Numbered from the stretch's first letter, positions 53,894 through 62,876 are shown. The stretch is DNA of 64,000 nt from Pseudodesulfovibrio sp. S3 (GCF_004025585.1 NZ_QTZO01000002.1:124001-188000), one strand, 5' to 3'. Notes: a model not told the origin generated them from the letters alone. Numbers and translations are program-made.

Positions 53894-56056
53894 ATGACCG
53901 AGGAGAAGAATGCCGAAGAAACACACAAGACGAGCCCCGATACGGGGCTCGTCTCCCTTGTCATGCTGGCTCGCTACCACGGGGTGCCCGCAGACCCGGA
54001 AGGCATCCGTCACAGATTTGCTCCGCCCAACGGCCTGATGAAAGAATTGGATCTCATCCGGGCTGCCCGCGCGTTGGAGTTAAAAGCCAAAATAATGGAA
54101 AGAAATTGCGGGGTACTCGACAAAGTTCCGTTTCCTGCGATGGCCCTAATGAACGATGGATCCTGGGTGATCATTGGTGGGATACGCGAAGAAGAACTCC
54201 TCATTCAGAGTCCGCTCAAGAAAGGTGCCGATACAGTTGCTCTTGAGATATTCGAAAAAGATTGGACCGGCAAACTTCTTCTGATCACCAAGCGGTCCCT
54301 GCTGCCAGACGCTGTTCGTAAATTCAACATCTCCTGGTTTATTCCTGCCCTACTCAAGTATAAACGGCTCTTTGGCGAAGTGTTGTTGGCTTCCTTTTTT
54401 CTACAGGTTTTTGGGCTAGTCACCCCGCTCTTCTTCCAAGTGGTCATTGATAAGGTCCTCGTGCACAAGGGACTGACGACCCTCGATGTCCTGGCAATAG
54501 GCTTGCTTGCCATCTTCGGCTTTGAAGTCGTCCTCGGAGGTCTCAGAACATGGCTCTTCTCGCACACAACCTACCGTGTGGACGTCACGCTAGGAGCCAA
54601 ACTCTTCTCACACCTCATCTCATTACCGATGGCATATTTTAATGCCAGGCGTGTGGGTGACTCTGTTGCACGTGTGCGCGAACTTGAAAATATTCGTCGC
54701 TTTCTGACAGGTTCGACTCTTACCATCGTTATTGATCTTTTCTTCACCTTCGTCTTTATTCTGGTGATGTTTTTCTACAGCTGGATGCTAACACTTCTAG
54801 TGTTGGCGATTTTGCCGTTCTATGTTGCGCTTTCGGTCTTTGTGACGCCTGTTCTCCGTCGCAGACTTGATGAAAAATTCCAACGTGGTGCGGAATCCCA
54901 GGCTTTCCTTGTTGAAACCGTCACCGGCGTTCAGACGCTCAAATCCATGGCTGTCGAACCGCAATTCCAGCGACGGTGGGAAGACTTGCTGGCAGGTTAT
55001 GTCAACTCAGCCTTCAAGACGGACAACCTCGGCAACTTCGCGGTTCAGGCAACGACTTTTTTGAGTAAGTTGACTACCCTTCTCATTCTCTGGGTAGGAG
55101 CGCGAAGTGTCATTGATGGGAACTTAAGCATTGGCCAGCTCATTGCTTTCAACATGATGGCCGGACGTGTCAGCGGACCAATTCTCCGACTCTCAAAGGT
55201 TTGGCAGGATTTCCAGCAGGCGGGGGTATCGCTAGAACGACTTGGCGATATCCTGAACAATCCGACCGAACCCGGTTACAACCCAAATCGGTCGACATTG
55301 CCTTCCCTCAAGGGAAAAGTGGTTTTCGAACACGTCAGCTTTCGTTACCGCCACGATGGCCCGTTTATTCTGCAAGACATCCAGCTAGGTGTATCCGCAG
55401 GAGAAACACTGGGAATTGTGGGACGATCCGGCTCCGGTAAAAGTACGCTGACCAACCTTGTTCAGCGGCTCTATGTCCCCGAGAAAGGACGCGTCCTTAT
55501 TGACGGCATAGACCTCACTCTGGTAGATACAGCATGGCTGAGACGTCAGGTGGGAGTCGTTCTTCAGGAGAACAAGCTTTTTAACCGTTCCGTTCGCGAC
55601 AACATTGCTCTGGCTGATCCCGGTGCCCCCATGGAAACCGTAGTTCGAGCAGCCATGCTTGCTGGAGCTCACGAATTCATTCTCGAGCTACCGGAAGGAT
55701 ACGACACCATAATCGGCGAACAAGGTACCGGTCTTTCCGGGGGGCAGCGGCAACGGGTAGCGATTGCCAGGGCCTTGCTCACCAACCCCCGCATACTGAT
55801 CTTGGATGAAGCCACGTCTGCGCTTGACTACGAGTCAGAACACATAATCCAACAAAATATGTCCGCAATCTGCAAGGACAGGACAGTAATTGTCATCGCG
55901 CATCGGCTCTCGACCGTCAAGGGTTGTGACCGCATCGTCGTTGTTGAGAAAGGGCGACTCATTGAGGCTGGTACTCATGAGCAGTTGGCCAAAACCAACG
56001 GCTACTATGCCAAATTATGGAGTTATCAATCTAAGGGCTCGGAAGGGGTAGCGTGA
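53894..56056 (+). CDS. Type I secretion ABC transporter (HlyB/LapB type)
   Basis: 720 residues beginning seven bases after the RTX gene. Residues ~15-130 are a C39-like domain in which the catalytic Cys is replaced (DTGLVSLVMLARYHG instead of a DCG start), i.e. the degenerate form that recognises RTX substrates without cutting. Six membrane helices (~150-440) follow, then the nucleotide-binding domain with Walker A GRSGSGKS (510-517), LSGGQRQRVAIARAL and Walker B ILILDEATSAL, and the H-loop in VIAHRLS. It powers one-step export of the RTX protein. The stop overlaps the start of the adaptor gene. Confidence 0.94.
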   Translation: MTEEKNAEETHKTSPDTGLVSLVMLARYHGVPADPEGIRHRFAPPNGLMKELDLIRAARALELKAKIMERNCGVLDKVPFPAMALMNDGSWVIIGGIREEELLIQSPLKKGADTVALEIFEKDWTGKLLLITKRSLLPDAVRKFNISWFIPALLKYKRLFGEVLLASFFLQVFGLVTPLFFQVVIDKVLVHKGLTTLDVLAIGLLAIFGFEVVLGGLRTWLFSHTTYRVDVTLGAKLFSHLISLPMAYFNARRVGDSVARVRELENIRRFLTGSTLTIVIDLFFTFVFILVMFFYSWMLTLLVLAILPFYVALSVFVTPVLRRRLDEKFQRGAESQAFLVETVTGVQTLKSMAVEPQFQRRWEDLLAGYVNSAFKTDNLGNFAVQATTFLSKLTTLLILWVGARSVIDGNLSIGQLIAFNMMAGRVSGPILRLSKVWQDFQQAGVSLERLGDILNNPTEPGYNPNRSTLPSLKGKVVFEHVSFRYRHDGPFILQDIQLGVSAGETLGIVGRSGSGKSTLTNLVQRLYVPEKGRVLIDGIDLTLVDTAWLRRQVGVVLQENKLFNRSVRDNIALADPGAPMETVVRAAMLAGAHEFILELPEGYDTIIGEQGTGLSGGQRQRVAIARALLTNPRILILDEATSALDYESEHIIQQNMSAICKDRTVIVIAHRLSTVKGCDRIVVVEKGRLIEAGTHEQLAKTNGYYAKLWSYQSKGSEGVA

Positions 56057-57462
56057 TGAGCGATTCTCGAATAGCTTCCTTCTTCCGTGGATTGACGGCT
56101 AAAGCCTCTGAAAAAGCCAAAGCCTGTCGTCCGTCCACTCCTTCAGACGAAATGGAGTTCCTGCCCGCCTCTCTGGAGGTTGTTGAGACACCACCTTCTC
56201 CCATCGGTCGCGCCATTATCTGGTGCATTGTTGCTTTTATCGTCTTTGGAGTGACTTGGGCCTGCCTGGGAAAAACTGATGTCGTGGCAGTGGCGCAAGG
56301 GAAGATCATTCCCTCAGGCCGTGTCAAAACCATACAGCCTCTTGAGCGAGGCGTTGTCTCTAAAATCCTTGTTCAGGAAGGGCAGATTGTTCAAAAGGGT
56401 GATCTGCTTATTGAGCTGGATACGACATCCAGTGGGGCCGATGTAGATCGACTTGATTCAGAACTGAGGGCGTCATTGCTGGAGAAGGGAAGAATTACCG
56501 CATTACTCGCCTGGAATCCGTTGAAAGGAGGTCAGCCGAAGCTGGTTGCCCCGAAAGACGCGGACGAACAGGAGGTGGTGCAAGAACGGATATACTTGGC
56601 CCAAGACGCGGAGACTTTGATCTCAAAAATCAGAACCTATGACAATGAATTGCGTCGCCTGACAGCCCAAAAGCAGGCAGCTGGGCACACGGTGGACAAG
56701 CTAATAAAAACATTGCCGATTGCGACCAAACTAGCCTCTGCTCGCCGAACGCTTTATGAACAAGACGTTGCCCCGGAGAACGAATGGCTTCAAGCCGAAG
56801 CGCAACGCATCGAAGTTGAGCAAAATCTGAAAACGGAACAGCAGGAGTTGGCAGAAGCTCAAGCGGCCATCACGGTAACCGCTGAACAACGCGTTCAAAC
56901 CCTTTCCGAATACCGTCGAGACCTACTGGAGCGGCGGGCAGAGGTTACAACCAAGATTGAATCTTTGACCCAGGAACTCAAAAAAGCACACCAAGCCAAC
57001 ATGCTCCAGAGTATCACCGCACCTGTTGCTGGCCGTGTGCAACAGCTTGCTGTTCACACCATAGGGGGGGTAGTCACCCCTGCCCAACCGTTGATGATTC
57101 TGGTTCCGGAAGACTTCAAGCTTGAGGTCGAGGCAAACATCCTCAACAAGGACATCGGGTTTGTCCATGAAGGCCAACAGGTGGAAATCAAACTCGAGGC
57201 CTTCCCATTTACCGAGTATGGGATCATCGACGGCACCCTTCGGCATGTCTCCAGCGATGCCATCCAGACAGATGAAGGCGATCTATTTTATCTGGCCAAA
57301 GTCGACATGGGGCAATTTCACATCCTGGTTAACGGCAAGAAGGTCAACCTGAGCCCCGGAATGCGGGCAACGGTAGAAGTAAAGATTCGGGAGAGAAGAT
57401 TAATCGAGTTCTTCTTATCGCCTTTGATGAAATATACGAGTGAGAGTATGAAGGAGCGGTAA
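56056..57462 (+). CDS. HlyD-family membrane fusion (adaptor) protein
   Basis: 468 residues; the ATG shares its first base with the ABC-gene stop (TGATG). One membrane helix at ~55-74 (AIIWCIVAFIVFGVTWAC) is followed by GKIIPSGRVKTIQPLERGVV, the lipoyl-like start of HlyD proteins, a long coiled-coil hairpin (~130-310), the second lipoyl half (SITAPVAGRVQQLAVHTIGG), and the beta-barrel with the conserved LSPGMRATVEVKIRER-type end. It links the inner-membrane ABC exporter to an outer-membrane channel. No TolC-like gene is in the window, so the channel must be shared from elsewhere. Confidence 0.93.
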   Translation: MSDSRIASFFRGLTAKASEKAKACRPSTPSDEMEFLPASLEVVETPPSPIGRAIIWCIVAFIVFGVTWACLGKTDVVAVAQGKIIPSGRVKTIQPLERGVVSKILVQEGQIVQKGDLLIELDTTSSGADVDRLDSELRASLLEKGRITALLAWNPLKGGQPKLVAPKDADEQEVVQERIYLAQDAETLISKIRTYDNELRRLTAQKQAAGHTVDKLIKTLPIATKLASARRTLYEQDVAPENEWLQAEAQRIEVEQNLKTEQQELAEAQAAITVTAEQRVQTLSEYRRDLLERRAEVTTKIESLTQELKKAHQANMLQSITAPVAGRVQQLAVHTIGGVVTPAQPLMILVPEDFKLEVEANILNKDIGFVHEGQQVEIKLEAFPFTEYGIIDGTLRHVSSDAIQTDEGDLFYLAKVDMGQFHILVNGKKVNLSPGMRATVEVKIRERRLIEFFLSPLMKYTSESMKER

Positions 57463-57776
57463 GAATTGGTCGAACTAAGTGGCACTACTTCTCTTCGACG
57501 CGCTTCCTTCAATCTCATAAATCAACAGCACGGCGTATGACCATTATTATACCTGCCTCGCATCATGTTTGTAGACTATATTCAACACGCTGTTTTGATC
57601 AACGTCCACTTTTGAGCCCCTAAGCATTATCTTTATCACATCCATCCCACTCCTCCGACGAGAACCATAGGCCAATGTAAGATCAAGATGGCAGCCCAAA
57701 TCACTACTTGACATGTTTTACATAAATCTTTAAATATTTTTTGTAAGACGCTTAATAAAACAAACCGGAGTTCCCC
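57463..57776. other. Gap between secretion operon and VirD4-like gene
   Basis: No gene and no clear terminator. The last 70 bases are AT-rich (TTTACATAAATC, AAATATTTTTTG) and probably hold the promoter of the next gene, whose ribosome site is CCGGAG before ATG 57777. Confidence 0.4.
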
Positions 57777-59537
57777 ATGAGCACATTTCAGGCATTCAGG
57801 GAAAAGGACCGCCGAAGAATCCAAGTCATTACCAATGGCCGAAGGATGGGACATAAGGCAAACTCCCACACCCTTTCCCTCTATGAGTTCGACGGTGGCG
57901 AACAGATATCCTTTGACGCGGGTACCCATGGGGTGCTCGTCATCGGCGGCGTCGGGCGCGGCAAAACGGCTTCGTTCATGCTGCCAATGGCTTCAGCACT
58001 GATCGATCAGGGATTCCCCGGCCTCATTCTTGACATCAAAAACAACTTCACGGGTCAGGTTCGGCAACTTGCCCTGCTTGCGGGCAGGGAAAAAGACATC
58101 ATCGAAATCGGAACCCACCCAACGGCAACGCCCATAAATCTGCTTGAAGGGTTATCTCAAGCGGAAACACAGCAGCTCATCGAATCGCTTCTGCTCTCGG
58201 GTCAGGAGCATAGTGCCAATATAGATTGGCTCTACAAAGGAGTCAGACTCCTCGCCGACATGGCGATGCTATTACGATTTGTATGTCAATACGAACAACG
58301 CTTTGCCCCTAATTTCGCATTACTCGACCGGTGCGTGAACGATTATGATTTCTCACGAAGAATCTTCGAGCTCTTTCTTTCCTCTGTTTACAATCGTGAC
58401 GACTTCGCACAACGTTCTTTCGTAACCCGCGTACAATCAACCGCCTTCCACATCCTGACTGAAAAAAAGAAGCAGGAGACGAAGACATACCACGAACAGC
58501 TTGATTACCAGCTTCGAGGCCCACGCCAGATGCTGGCTGCAATCACGTCGGACGAATCTCTCGTCGCCAATTTGTCCTGTTGCGATCCTGACATCACACT
58601 GGATTATCGGGAATTGTTGAAGGCTGGCAAAATCGTCATCCTGCGTTTCAAAACCACGCAGGGGCATGCAGCCAGATTGTTGGCGCGCTCCCTCAAGGAG
58701 AAATTTTACAACGATGTATACCGCACCCTAGACGATGGATCCGAGCACCACGGAAAATGTTTTTTCATGGCGGACGAATATCAGGACGTCATCAATGTTT
58801 CGTCCAACAATCCGTTCGACGATTTCTCCTGGTTTTCCAAGGCGCGCGAATTCGGCTGCATCAACATCGTCGCCACGCAGGCGCTGTCCAGCCTCTACAC
58901 GAACGCACTTCTTCGGGATCAGGTTAATGCCCTCGTCGCCAACTGCAGCACGAAAATCGTCCTGCAAAACGACGACCCCGCGGCGGATCGCTATTTCCGG
59001 CACTTCTGCGGATTGGATAAAACACTGGCTCAACTCGGTTCAAATGAAGCCCTGGTTGCGCGCTTCGATCCCGTATTCCGAAAGCAGTTGGTGCAGACCC
59101 TCTACTTTCGGAAAGCATTTGAACGATGCCAATCCCATTTCTCTTCCGCCGTCGAATCGAAGCATGCCGAACCGAGACATGCGCCACGAATCATGTCGAT
59201 GAGTGAGCTGGACGACATCCTCACTCCCCTGACACTGCCAGCCGAAATAGCGGCGCGACCGGATTACATGGAACTCGTCATAGCGTTCAAAGATATCCTG
59301 TGCGAGCTTGAAGATCTGACATTGATGTACGACCGAGAGAGGCACAGCGAAGTCATGGAAGCCCTCGACTCTCTCAAAGACAGATTCGGGACAAAGGTCA
59401 CCGTGAAGGCCCTGGCAGCCATTGAAAATGCCGGAGTGTACATGGAAATCGATTGCCTGCCTCTCGATAGGGAAAAAGTGGATGATTTCGTTCGAGAACT
59501 CCTGGAGGGATCAAATGCAGTTCCGAATCAACAATAG
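57777..59537 (+). CDS. VirD4/TraG-like ATPase (coupling-protein type), orphan
   Basis: 586 residues. Walker A is GGVGRGKTAS (~57-66), followed by LILDIKNNFTG; the Walker B-like segment FFMADEYQDV lies near 333-342, followed by SKAREFGCINIVATQALSSL, the arginine-finger/TraM-recognition region typical of VirD4/TraG/TraD coupling proteins. Unlike those, no N-terminal membrane helices are visible, so it resembles the soluble relatives used by some islands. Coupling proteins pump DNA or protein toward a type IV channel; no other T4SS gene is here. The 3' end overlaps the next gene by 23 bases. Confidence 0.8.
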   Translation: MSTFQAFREKDRRRIQVITNGRRMGHKANSHTLSLYEFDGGEQISFDAGTHGVLVIGGVGRGKTASFMLPMASALIDQGFPGLILDIKNNFTGQVRQLALLAGREKDIIEIGTHPTATPINLLEGLSQAETQQLIESLLLSGQEHSANIDWLYKGVRLLADMAMLLRFVCQYEQRFAPNFALLDRCVNDYDFSRRIFELFLSSVYNRDDFAQRSFVTRVQSTAFHILTEKKKQETKTYHEQLDYQLRGPRQMLAAITSDESLVANLSCCDPDITLDYRELLKAGKIVILRFKTTQGHAARLLARSLKEKFYNDVYRTLDDGSEHHGKCFFMADEYQDVINVSSNNPFDDFSWFSKAREFGCINIVATQALSSLYTNALLRDQVNALVANCSTKIVLQNDDPAADRYFRHFCGLDKTLAQLGSNEALVARFDPVFRKQLVQTLYFRKAFERCQSHFSSAVESKHAEPRHAPRIMSMSELDDILTPLTLPAEIAARPDYMELVIAFKDILCELEDLTLMYDRERHSEVMEALDSLKDRFGTKVTVKALAAIENAGVYMEIDCLPLDREKVDDFVRELLEGSNAVPNQQ

Positions 59538-59946
59538 CGCTCCAGACAAAGATGCATTCGCTACCCGGTACATGGAAGCCTTCGGGAAAAACTTACTCAT
59601 TCGTCCGATTTCAACCAATGTCCCAGTGGGATGGATACGAATTATCCTTGAACTGTTTTCCCAGTTGCGGACGCAGCATCCGAGCGTGAAGATCATGTCC
59701 CTCCATGTGGCCCCCACTTCCAGCTGGAACGAAGGGATGTTCAAGATCGTATTCCTTACTCTCGACATGGTGGACTTCCCGCGCAAATCACCAAGCCTGC
59801 CGCGATCCATCAAATGGCTGGTCCGTCAAGCTGAAAGAAAGGCACTCTCAACCTGCGCCATCTGTGGCCGTCCAATAGGCACGTTTAAGACAAACAACCT
59901 CTGCTGTCTCTGCGCGTGCCGGAAAGGATACAAAAACCTCGTATGA
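59515..59946 (+). CDS. Small protein with C-terminal zinc-finger-like motif
   Basis: 143 residues from ATG 59515, chosen for its GGAGGGA ribosome site; an earlier in-frame start exists but overlaps the VirD4-like gene far more. Residues ~40-110 look like an alpha/beta domain (GWIRIILELFSQLR, HPSVKIMSLHVAP, FKIVFLTLDMVDFP). The C-terminus has CAICGRPIG and CCLCACRKGYK, a treble-clef or zinc-ribbon-like Cys pattern. The family is unknown. Overlap with the ATPase gene implies co-translation and perhaps partnership. Confidence 0.6.
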   Translation: MQFRINNSAPDKDAFATRYMEAFGKNLLIRPISTNVPVGWIRIILELFSQLRTQHPSVKIMSLHVAPTSSWNEGMFKIVFLTLDMVDFPRKSPSLPRSIKWLVRQAERKALSTCAICGRPIGTFKTNNLCCLCACRKGYKNLV

Positions 59947-60004
59947 CAACAGGATGATTGCCCTCCCCCCTTGAGGCCTGCTACACGGACCATGAGGCGC
60001 ACGA

Positions 60005-60601
60005 ATGAAGACTATACAAAACTACGAAAACGAAGACCCACTGCTTGAACGGCAGGGCTCCAGGGTCAGCTACATGCGCATCGGTCCGACTGAGAAGATG
60101 TTCTACCCCAAGGGAATGCCAACCGAAAACATTTTCGTCGACCACGCTGGCAGCAAGAATACAGAGCCGCGTCCGGCCCTGGAAGAATGCCTGAAATTCC
60201 TCCAGGCCGAAGACATCTTGTTCGTCAAATCCATGGACCGGCTGGGACGCAACCTCCGGGAGCTTCTCGATGTGGTGAAACGGATCGCCAACATCGGCAC
60301 GGCCATCATCTTTGTGGACGAAGGCCTGCGCCTCGATCCGAGGGCCCCGGACTTTGACGCCAATTTCCGCTGGCTCAAATCAATGTACAGATTCGAGCGC
60401 GCCCTCATCAATGAACGCCGAAACGAAGGCTTGCTTGAGGCCAAGAAAAATGGCGTCCGCCTTGGTCGCCCGACAAAAGTCACAGACGATCAACGCCAAG
60501 AAATACGAGAACGATTCAGCAAGGGCGACACGGCATCCAGCCTCGCCCAGGAGTACGGCATATCTGCAAGTCTCGTGTACACCATCGGGCGAAATGGCTG
60601 A
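60005..60601 (+). CDS. Serine-recombinase-family protein without the catalytic serine
   Basis: 198 residues. Overall it matches small resolvase/invertase proteins: a start SYMRIGPTEK equivalent to the usual YARVSTxxQ, then VKSMDRLGRNLREL (Asp78, Arg79, Arg82), a YRFERALINERRNEGLLEAK helix, GRPTKVTDDQ, and a C-terminal helix-turn-helix (SSLAQEYGISASLVYTI). The position of the nucleophilic serine is Gly27, while the active-site arginines are kept. Either it is catalytically dead and acts as a DNA-binding regulator, or a nearby serine (Ser19 or Ser22) has taken over, which seems unlikely. The gene starts 58 bases after the zinc-finger protein gene. Confidence 0.75.
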   Translation: MKTIQNYENEDPLLERQGSRVSYMRIGPTEKMFYPKGMPTENIFVDHAGSKNTEPRPALEECLKFLQAEDILFVKSMDRLGRNLRELLDVVKRIANIGTAIIFVDEGLRLDPRAPDFDANFRWLKSMYRFERALINERRNEGLLEAKKNGVRLGRPTKVTDDQRQEIRERFSKGDTASSLAQEYGISASLVYTIGRNG

Positions 60602-60643
60602 TTCATGCGGGAACTGAATCAAATGAATCACGTAGAGTTTGTT

Positions 60644-60811
60644 TATTCGCGGTAGGCTCAATCTGCCTACCGCGAATATGGGCTTATGGATTTTTCGATG
60701 CGCGAATCATGACAGATTTGAGCCTGCGAAAAGATGGCGTGATTCACGCCGCGAATAAGCCATAAGCCGCCCCCTCCCCTTTGAGGGGAGCTGCCCGACA
60801 ACAGCGGGCAG
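60644..60811. repeat. Cluster of five inverted repeats between two recombinase genes
   Basis: Perfect stems in 168 bases: TATTCGCGGTAGGC with its complement (60644-60657 / 60665-60678, loop 7); GGCTTATGG (60681-60689) with CCATAAGCC (60760-60768), enclosing GGCGTG-ATT-CACGCC (60736-60750); CTCCCCT-TTG-AGGGGAG (60774-60790); CTGCCCG with CGGGCAG (60791-60797 / 60805-60811). GAATCA or TGATTC words recur from 60600 to 60746. The first stem could end the serine-recombinase transcript; the rest is more than a terminator needs. Confidence 0.65.
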
Positions 60812-60852
60812 AGGGGTGGATGACAATCAAAAATCCTTTCTGGAGCGTCTCA

Positions 60853-61887
60853 ATGCAACATGAGAAGGTCAAACAACTCGCGATCAAGATCGCCTCGAAA
60901 CGGCTCTCCGGGCGCTCGGCGAAAGATTACGCCAACGCATACGCCATGCTTGACGATTCCGACCTGACGCCGCAGGTATATGCCGAAAATTGCGCCCACA
61001 AATCCGCCCCCATCAGCAAAAGCAGATACTACGTCCTCAAAGGGGCGTACCAGCACGGCCTCGCCTCACGCATTACAACACACCTCGAAGAAATCCAGGC
61101 GTTGCAACGACACGATCAAACCGCTGCAGACGACCAGATCGGCCACCTGAAACAAATCGTGCACCGAGACTGTGAAAAGCTAGTCGAACAAAAGGCTGAC
61201 TATTCCCGGACACGATACCGCAACAATCTCGACGCGGCACACGATGTCCCATTCAATCCGAAACCACGCAAAGGAAAGCGGCAGCATCTTGGACGGCCCA
61301 ACCGGGCCTATCCGGATTGGCAGGAACGGATATATGCAGCCATCGCGAAACAGCACCGCCCACTTGTGGCGACCTTGGCAGTGACAGGATGTAGGCCGGA
61401 CGAGTTTTCAGAAGGAGTTCAACTATGGATAGTCGAAGGCGTACTCATCGCCACCATCAACGGCTCAAAAACAAACAGCGGTTACGGGCAGAAAATCCGG
61501 ACGATGACTTTCGAACCATCCACCCCAATGGAGCAGATATTATTCACAATAGTGGAACAGGCAGGAGGGGCGATCGAACTCCGGCCAGCCGCAAGCCAAC
61601 GAGCCATCCGTGAAGCGTTCCGACGGGCAGTGATAAAGAGCTTGGGCAAAACATGGGCGGATAAGGTATCTCAATACAGCTTACGGCAACAATTTGCCGC
61701 CGACCTGAAAAAGGCTCGACTCGACAAAGAACTGATAGCGCTTGCACTCGGCCATTGCTCCGACATGACACAAGGACATTATGGACTGGCTCGACAAGGG
61801 CAAAAAAATTATCGGCGAGGGCTGAAACAAGCCGAAGGGACTCAGCCGGTGAAATCAAGAGCCTCCAAACCTGCTGAATCTCCATAA
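60853..61887 (+). CDS. Divergent tyrosine recombinase/integrase
   Basis: 344 residues from ATG 60853, which has GGAG seven bases before; ATG 60820 is an alternative. The N-terminal ~130 residues look like a SAM-like core-binding domain. Catalytic residues can be placed as Arg181 (TGCRPDEF), Arg278 (YSLRQQFAADL), His in LALGHCSD and Tyr310 (TQGHYG). The first His of the usual HxxR box is replaced by Tyr, and the following His by Gln. Members of this family insert or excise elements; a C-terminal basic tail follows the tyrosine. It is not next to the tRNA-Ala scars, so its own target is unclear. Confidence 0.75.
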   Translation: MQHEKVKQLAIKIASKRLSGRSAKDYANAYAMLDDSDLTPQVYAENCAHKSAPISKSRYYVLKGAYQHGLASRITTHLEEIQALQRHDQTAADDQIGHLKQIVHRDCEKLVEQKADYSRTRYRNNLDAAHDVPFNPKPRKGKRQHLGRPNRAYPDWQERIYAAIAKQHRPLVATLAVTGCRPDEFSEGVQLWIVEGVLIATINGSKTNSGYGQKIRTMTFEPSTPMEQILFTIVEQAGGAIELRPAASQRAIREAFRRAVIKSLGKTWADKVSQYSLRQQFAADLKKARLDKELIALALGHCSDMTQGHYGLARQGQKNYRRGLKQAEGTQPVKSRASKPAESP

Positions 61888-61908
61888 CAACCGAGAGAAA
61901 ACACCACC

Positions 61909-62211
61909 CTACCGAAACCAGCCCTTCGAGGTACAGAGTTTCATAATTCCGACCGCGCACGGAATGAGTATGGCACAGCCCGTCACGACTCCCCAAAAGC
62001 CATTCTTCAGAGAGACGCCTACCCATCCGCCTGCAAACAGGGCCGCTCCCAGCACGGGCAAAAGCAGGAAGCTGCCGGAACCATCAATCTTTTCTCCATG
62101 CGCGGCATGGCAACTCTCGCAAACAGAAACCCCTTTGGGCACATACCCACCGCAAAACGGGCATTTGCCATCCTCGGTAGTATTCACATACGTAAATTGA
62201 TTCTTACTCAT
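61909..62211 (-). CDS. Zinc-ribbon membrane protein
   Basis: 100 residues from ATG 62211 with a GGAGAA ribosome site. A zinc ribbon at ~17-36 (CPFCGGYVPKGVSVCESC) is followed by two hydrophobic helices at ~48-66 (LLLPVLGAALFAGGWVGV) and ~72-90 (FWGVVTGCAILIPCAVGI). Such small ribbon-plus-helix proteins are common in mobile elements; the function is unknown. The gene runs convergent to the recombinase and divergent from the XRE-type regulator at 62315. Confidence 0.6.
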   Translation of the reverse strand: MSKNQFTYVNTTEDGKCPFCGGYVPKGVSVCESCHAAHGEKIDGSGSFLLLPVLGAALFAGGWVGVSLKNGFWGVVTGCAILIPCAVGIMKLCTSKGWFR

Positions 62212-62314
62212 TATTTCTCCACTAGTTAGCCACAACTGCACACATCGATAGATACTTATAGTCTGTAGACTTATAGGAGTCAAATCTTCATGCGATTATT
62301 TGGAGGAATTTCGC

Positions 62315-62554
62315 ATGGCAGGCAATTATACGGCTGACGAAAAGCGTTTTTTGAAGCGACTCGGTAAAGCCATCAAGGAAAAACGAACGGAAGAAGGCAT
62401 ATCGCAGGAAAAATTTGCGGAATTAACCGGCCTGCACCGCACATATGTCGGGTCGGTCGAAAGGGGGGAAAGGAACGTCAGCGCAATCAACATCAAAGCT
62501 TTGGCGGGCGCACTAAATTGTAAGCCAAGTGAACTGTTCCAGGCGGCGGAATAA
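62315..62554 (+). CDS. XRE-family (Cro/C1-type) regulator
   Basis: 79 residues from ATG 62315 with a GGAGGA ribosome site. A single helix-turn-helix domain fills the protein: LGKAIKEKRTEEGISQEKFA, ELTGLHRTYVGSVERGERN, INIKALAGALNCKPSELF. The LHRTYVGSVERGERN block is typical of restriction-modification controller (C) proteins and small element repressors. No restriction or methyltransferase gene is adjacent in the window. The short dyad TATAGTCTGTAGACTTATA, just upstream at about 62258-62276, could be its own operator. Confidence 0.85.
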   Translation: MAGNYTADEKRFLKRLGKAIKEKRTEEGISQEKFAELTGLHRTYVGSVERGERNVSAINIKALAGALNCKPSELFQAAE

Positions 62555-62564
62555 CCAAAGCCAA

Positions 62565-62768
62565 TTACCGCCAAATCGAGTCGGCTTCGATCTTCTTCTG
62601 GAGCCACTCTTCGACGATTTGCACAGGCCAGCCTAGTCTTCTGCCGAAATGGACGGGCCGTGGAATCGCCTCGAAGTTGCGACGCTGCCAGTGACTACGA
62701 ATGGCAGCACTGGTTGTGCCGAGGAGGTCGGCCAGTTCGTATATATTGAGCACCTTCTGAGTTCCCAT
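62565..62768 (-). CDS. Small AlpA/excisionase-like DNA-binding protein
   Basis: 67 residues from ATG 62768, chosen for its AAGGAGAG ribosome site. The sequence has a MerR/AlpA-type winged helix: VLNIYELADLLGTTSAAIRS followed by a basic part, PVHFGRRLGWPVQIVEEWLQ. Proteins of this kind regulate integrase genes or act as excision factors. It is convergent with the XRE gene (10-base gap) and divergent from the hypothetical gene at 62877. Confidence 0.7.
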   Translation of the reverse strand: MGTQKVLNIYELADLLGTTSAAIRSHWQRRNFEAIPRPVHFGRRLGWPVQIVEEWLQKKIEADSIWR

Positions 62769-62876
62769 GCCTCTCTCCTTGTTACCATCAAGCATGCTCC
62801 ATCAATAGACGACTCAACTTCGGATGAACATCTACCAATTTTTTTTCATATCCCTAATTCTCAATACGAAACCACT

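Noticed and set aside
53894-56056. A bacteriocin exporter with active C39 peptidase
   Set aside because: The catalytic Cys position in the N-terminal domain is replaced, and the gene is coupled to an RTX substrate.
62649-62876. N-terminal extension of the protein at 62877
   Set aside because: It lies antisense to a well-supported AlpA-like gene and has no family-like sequence.
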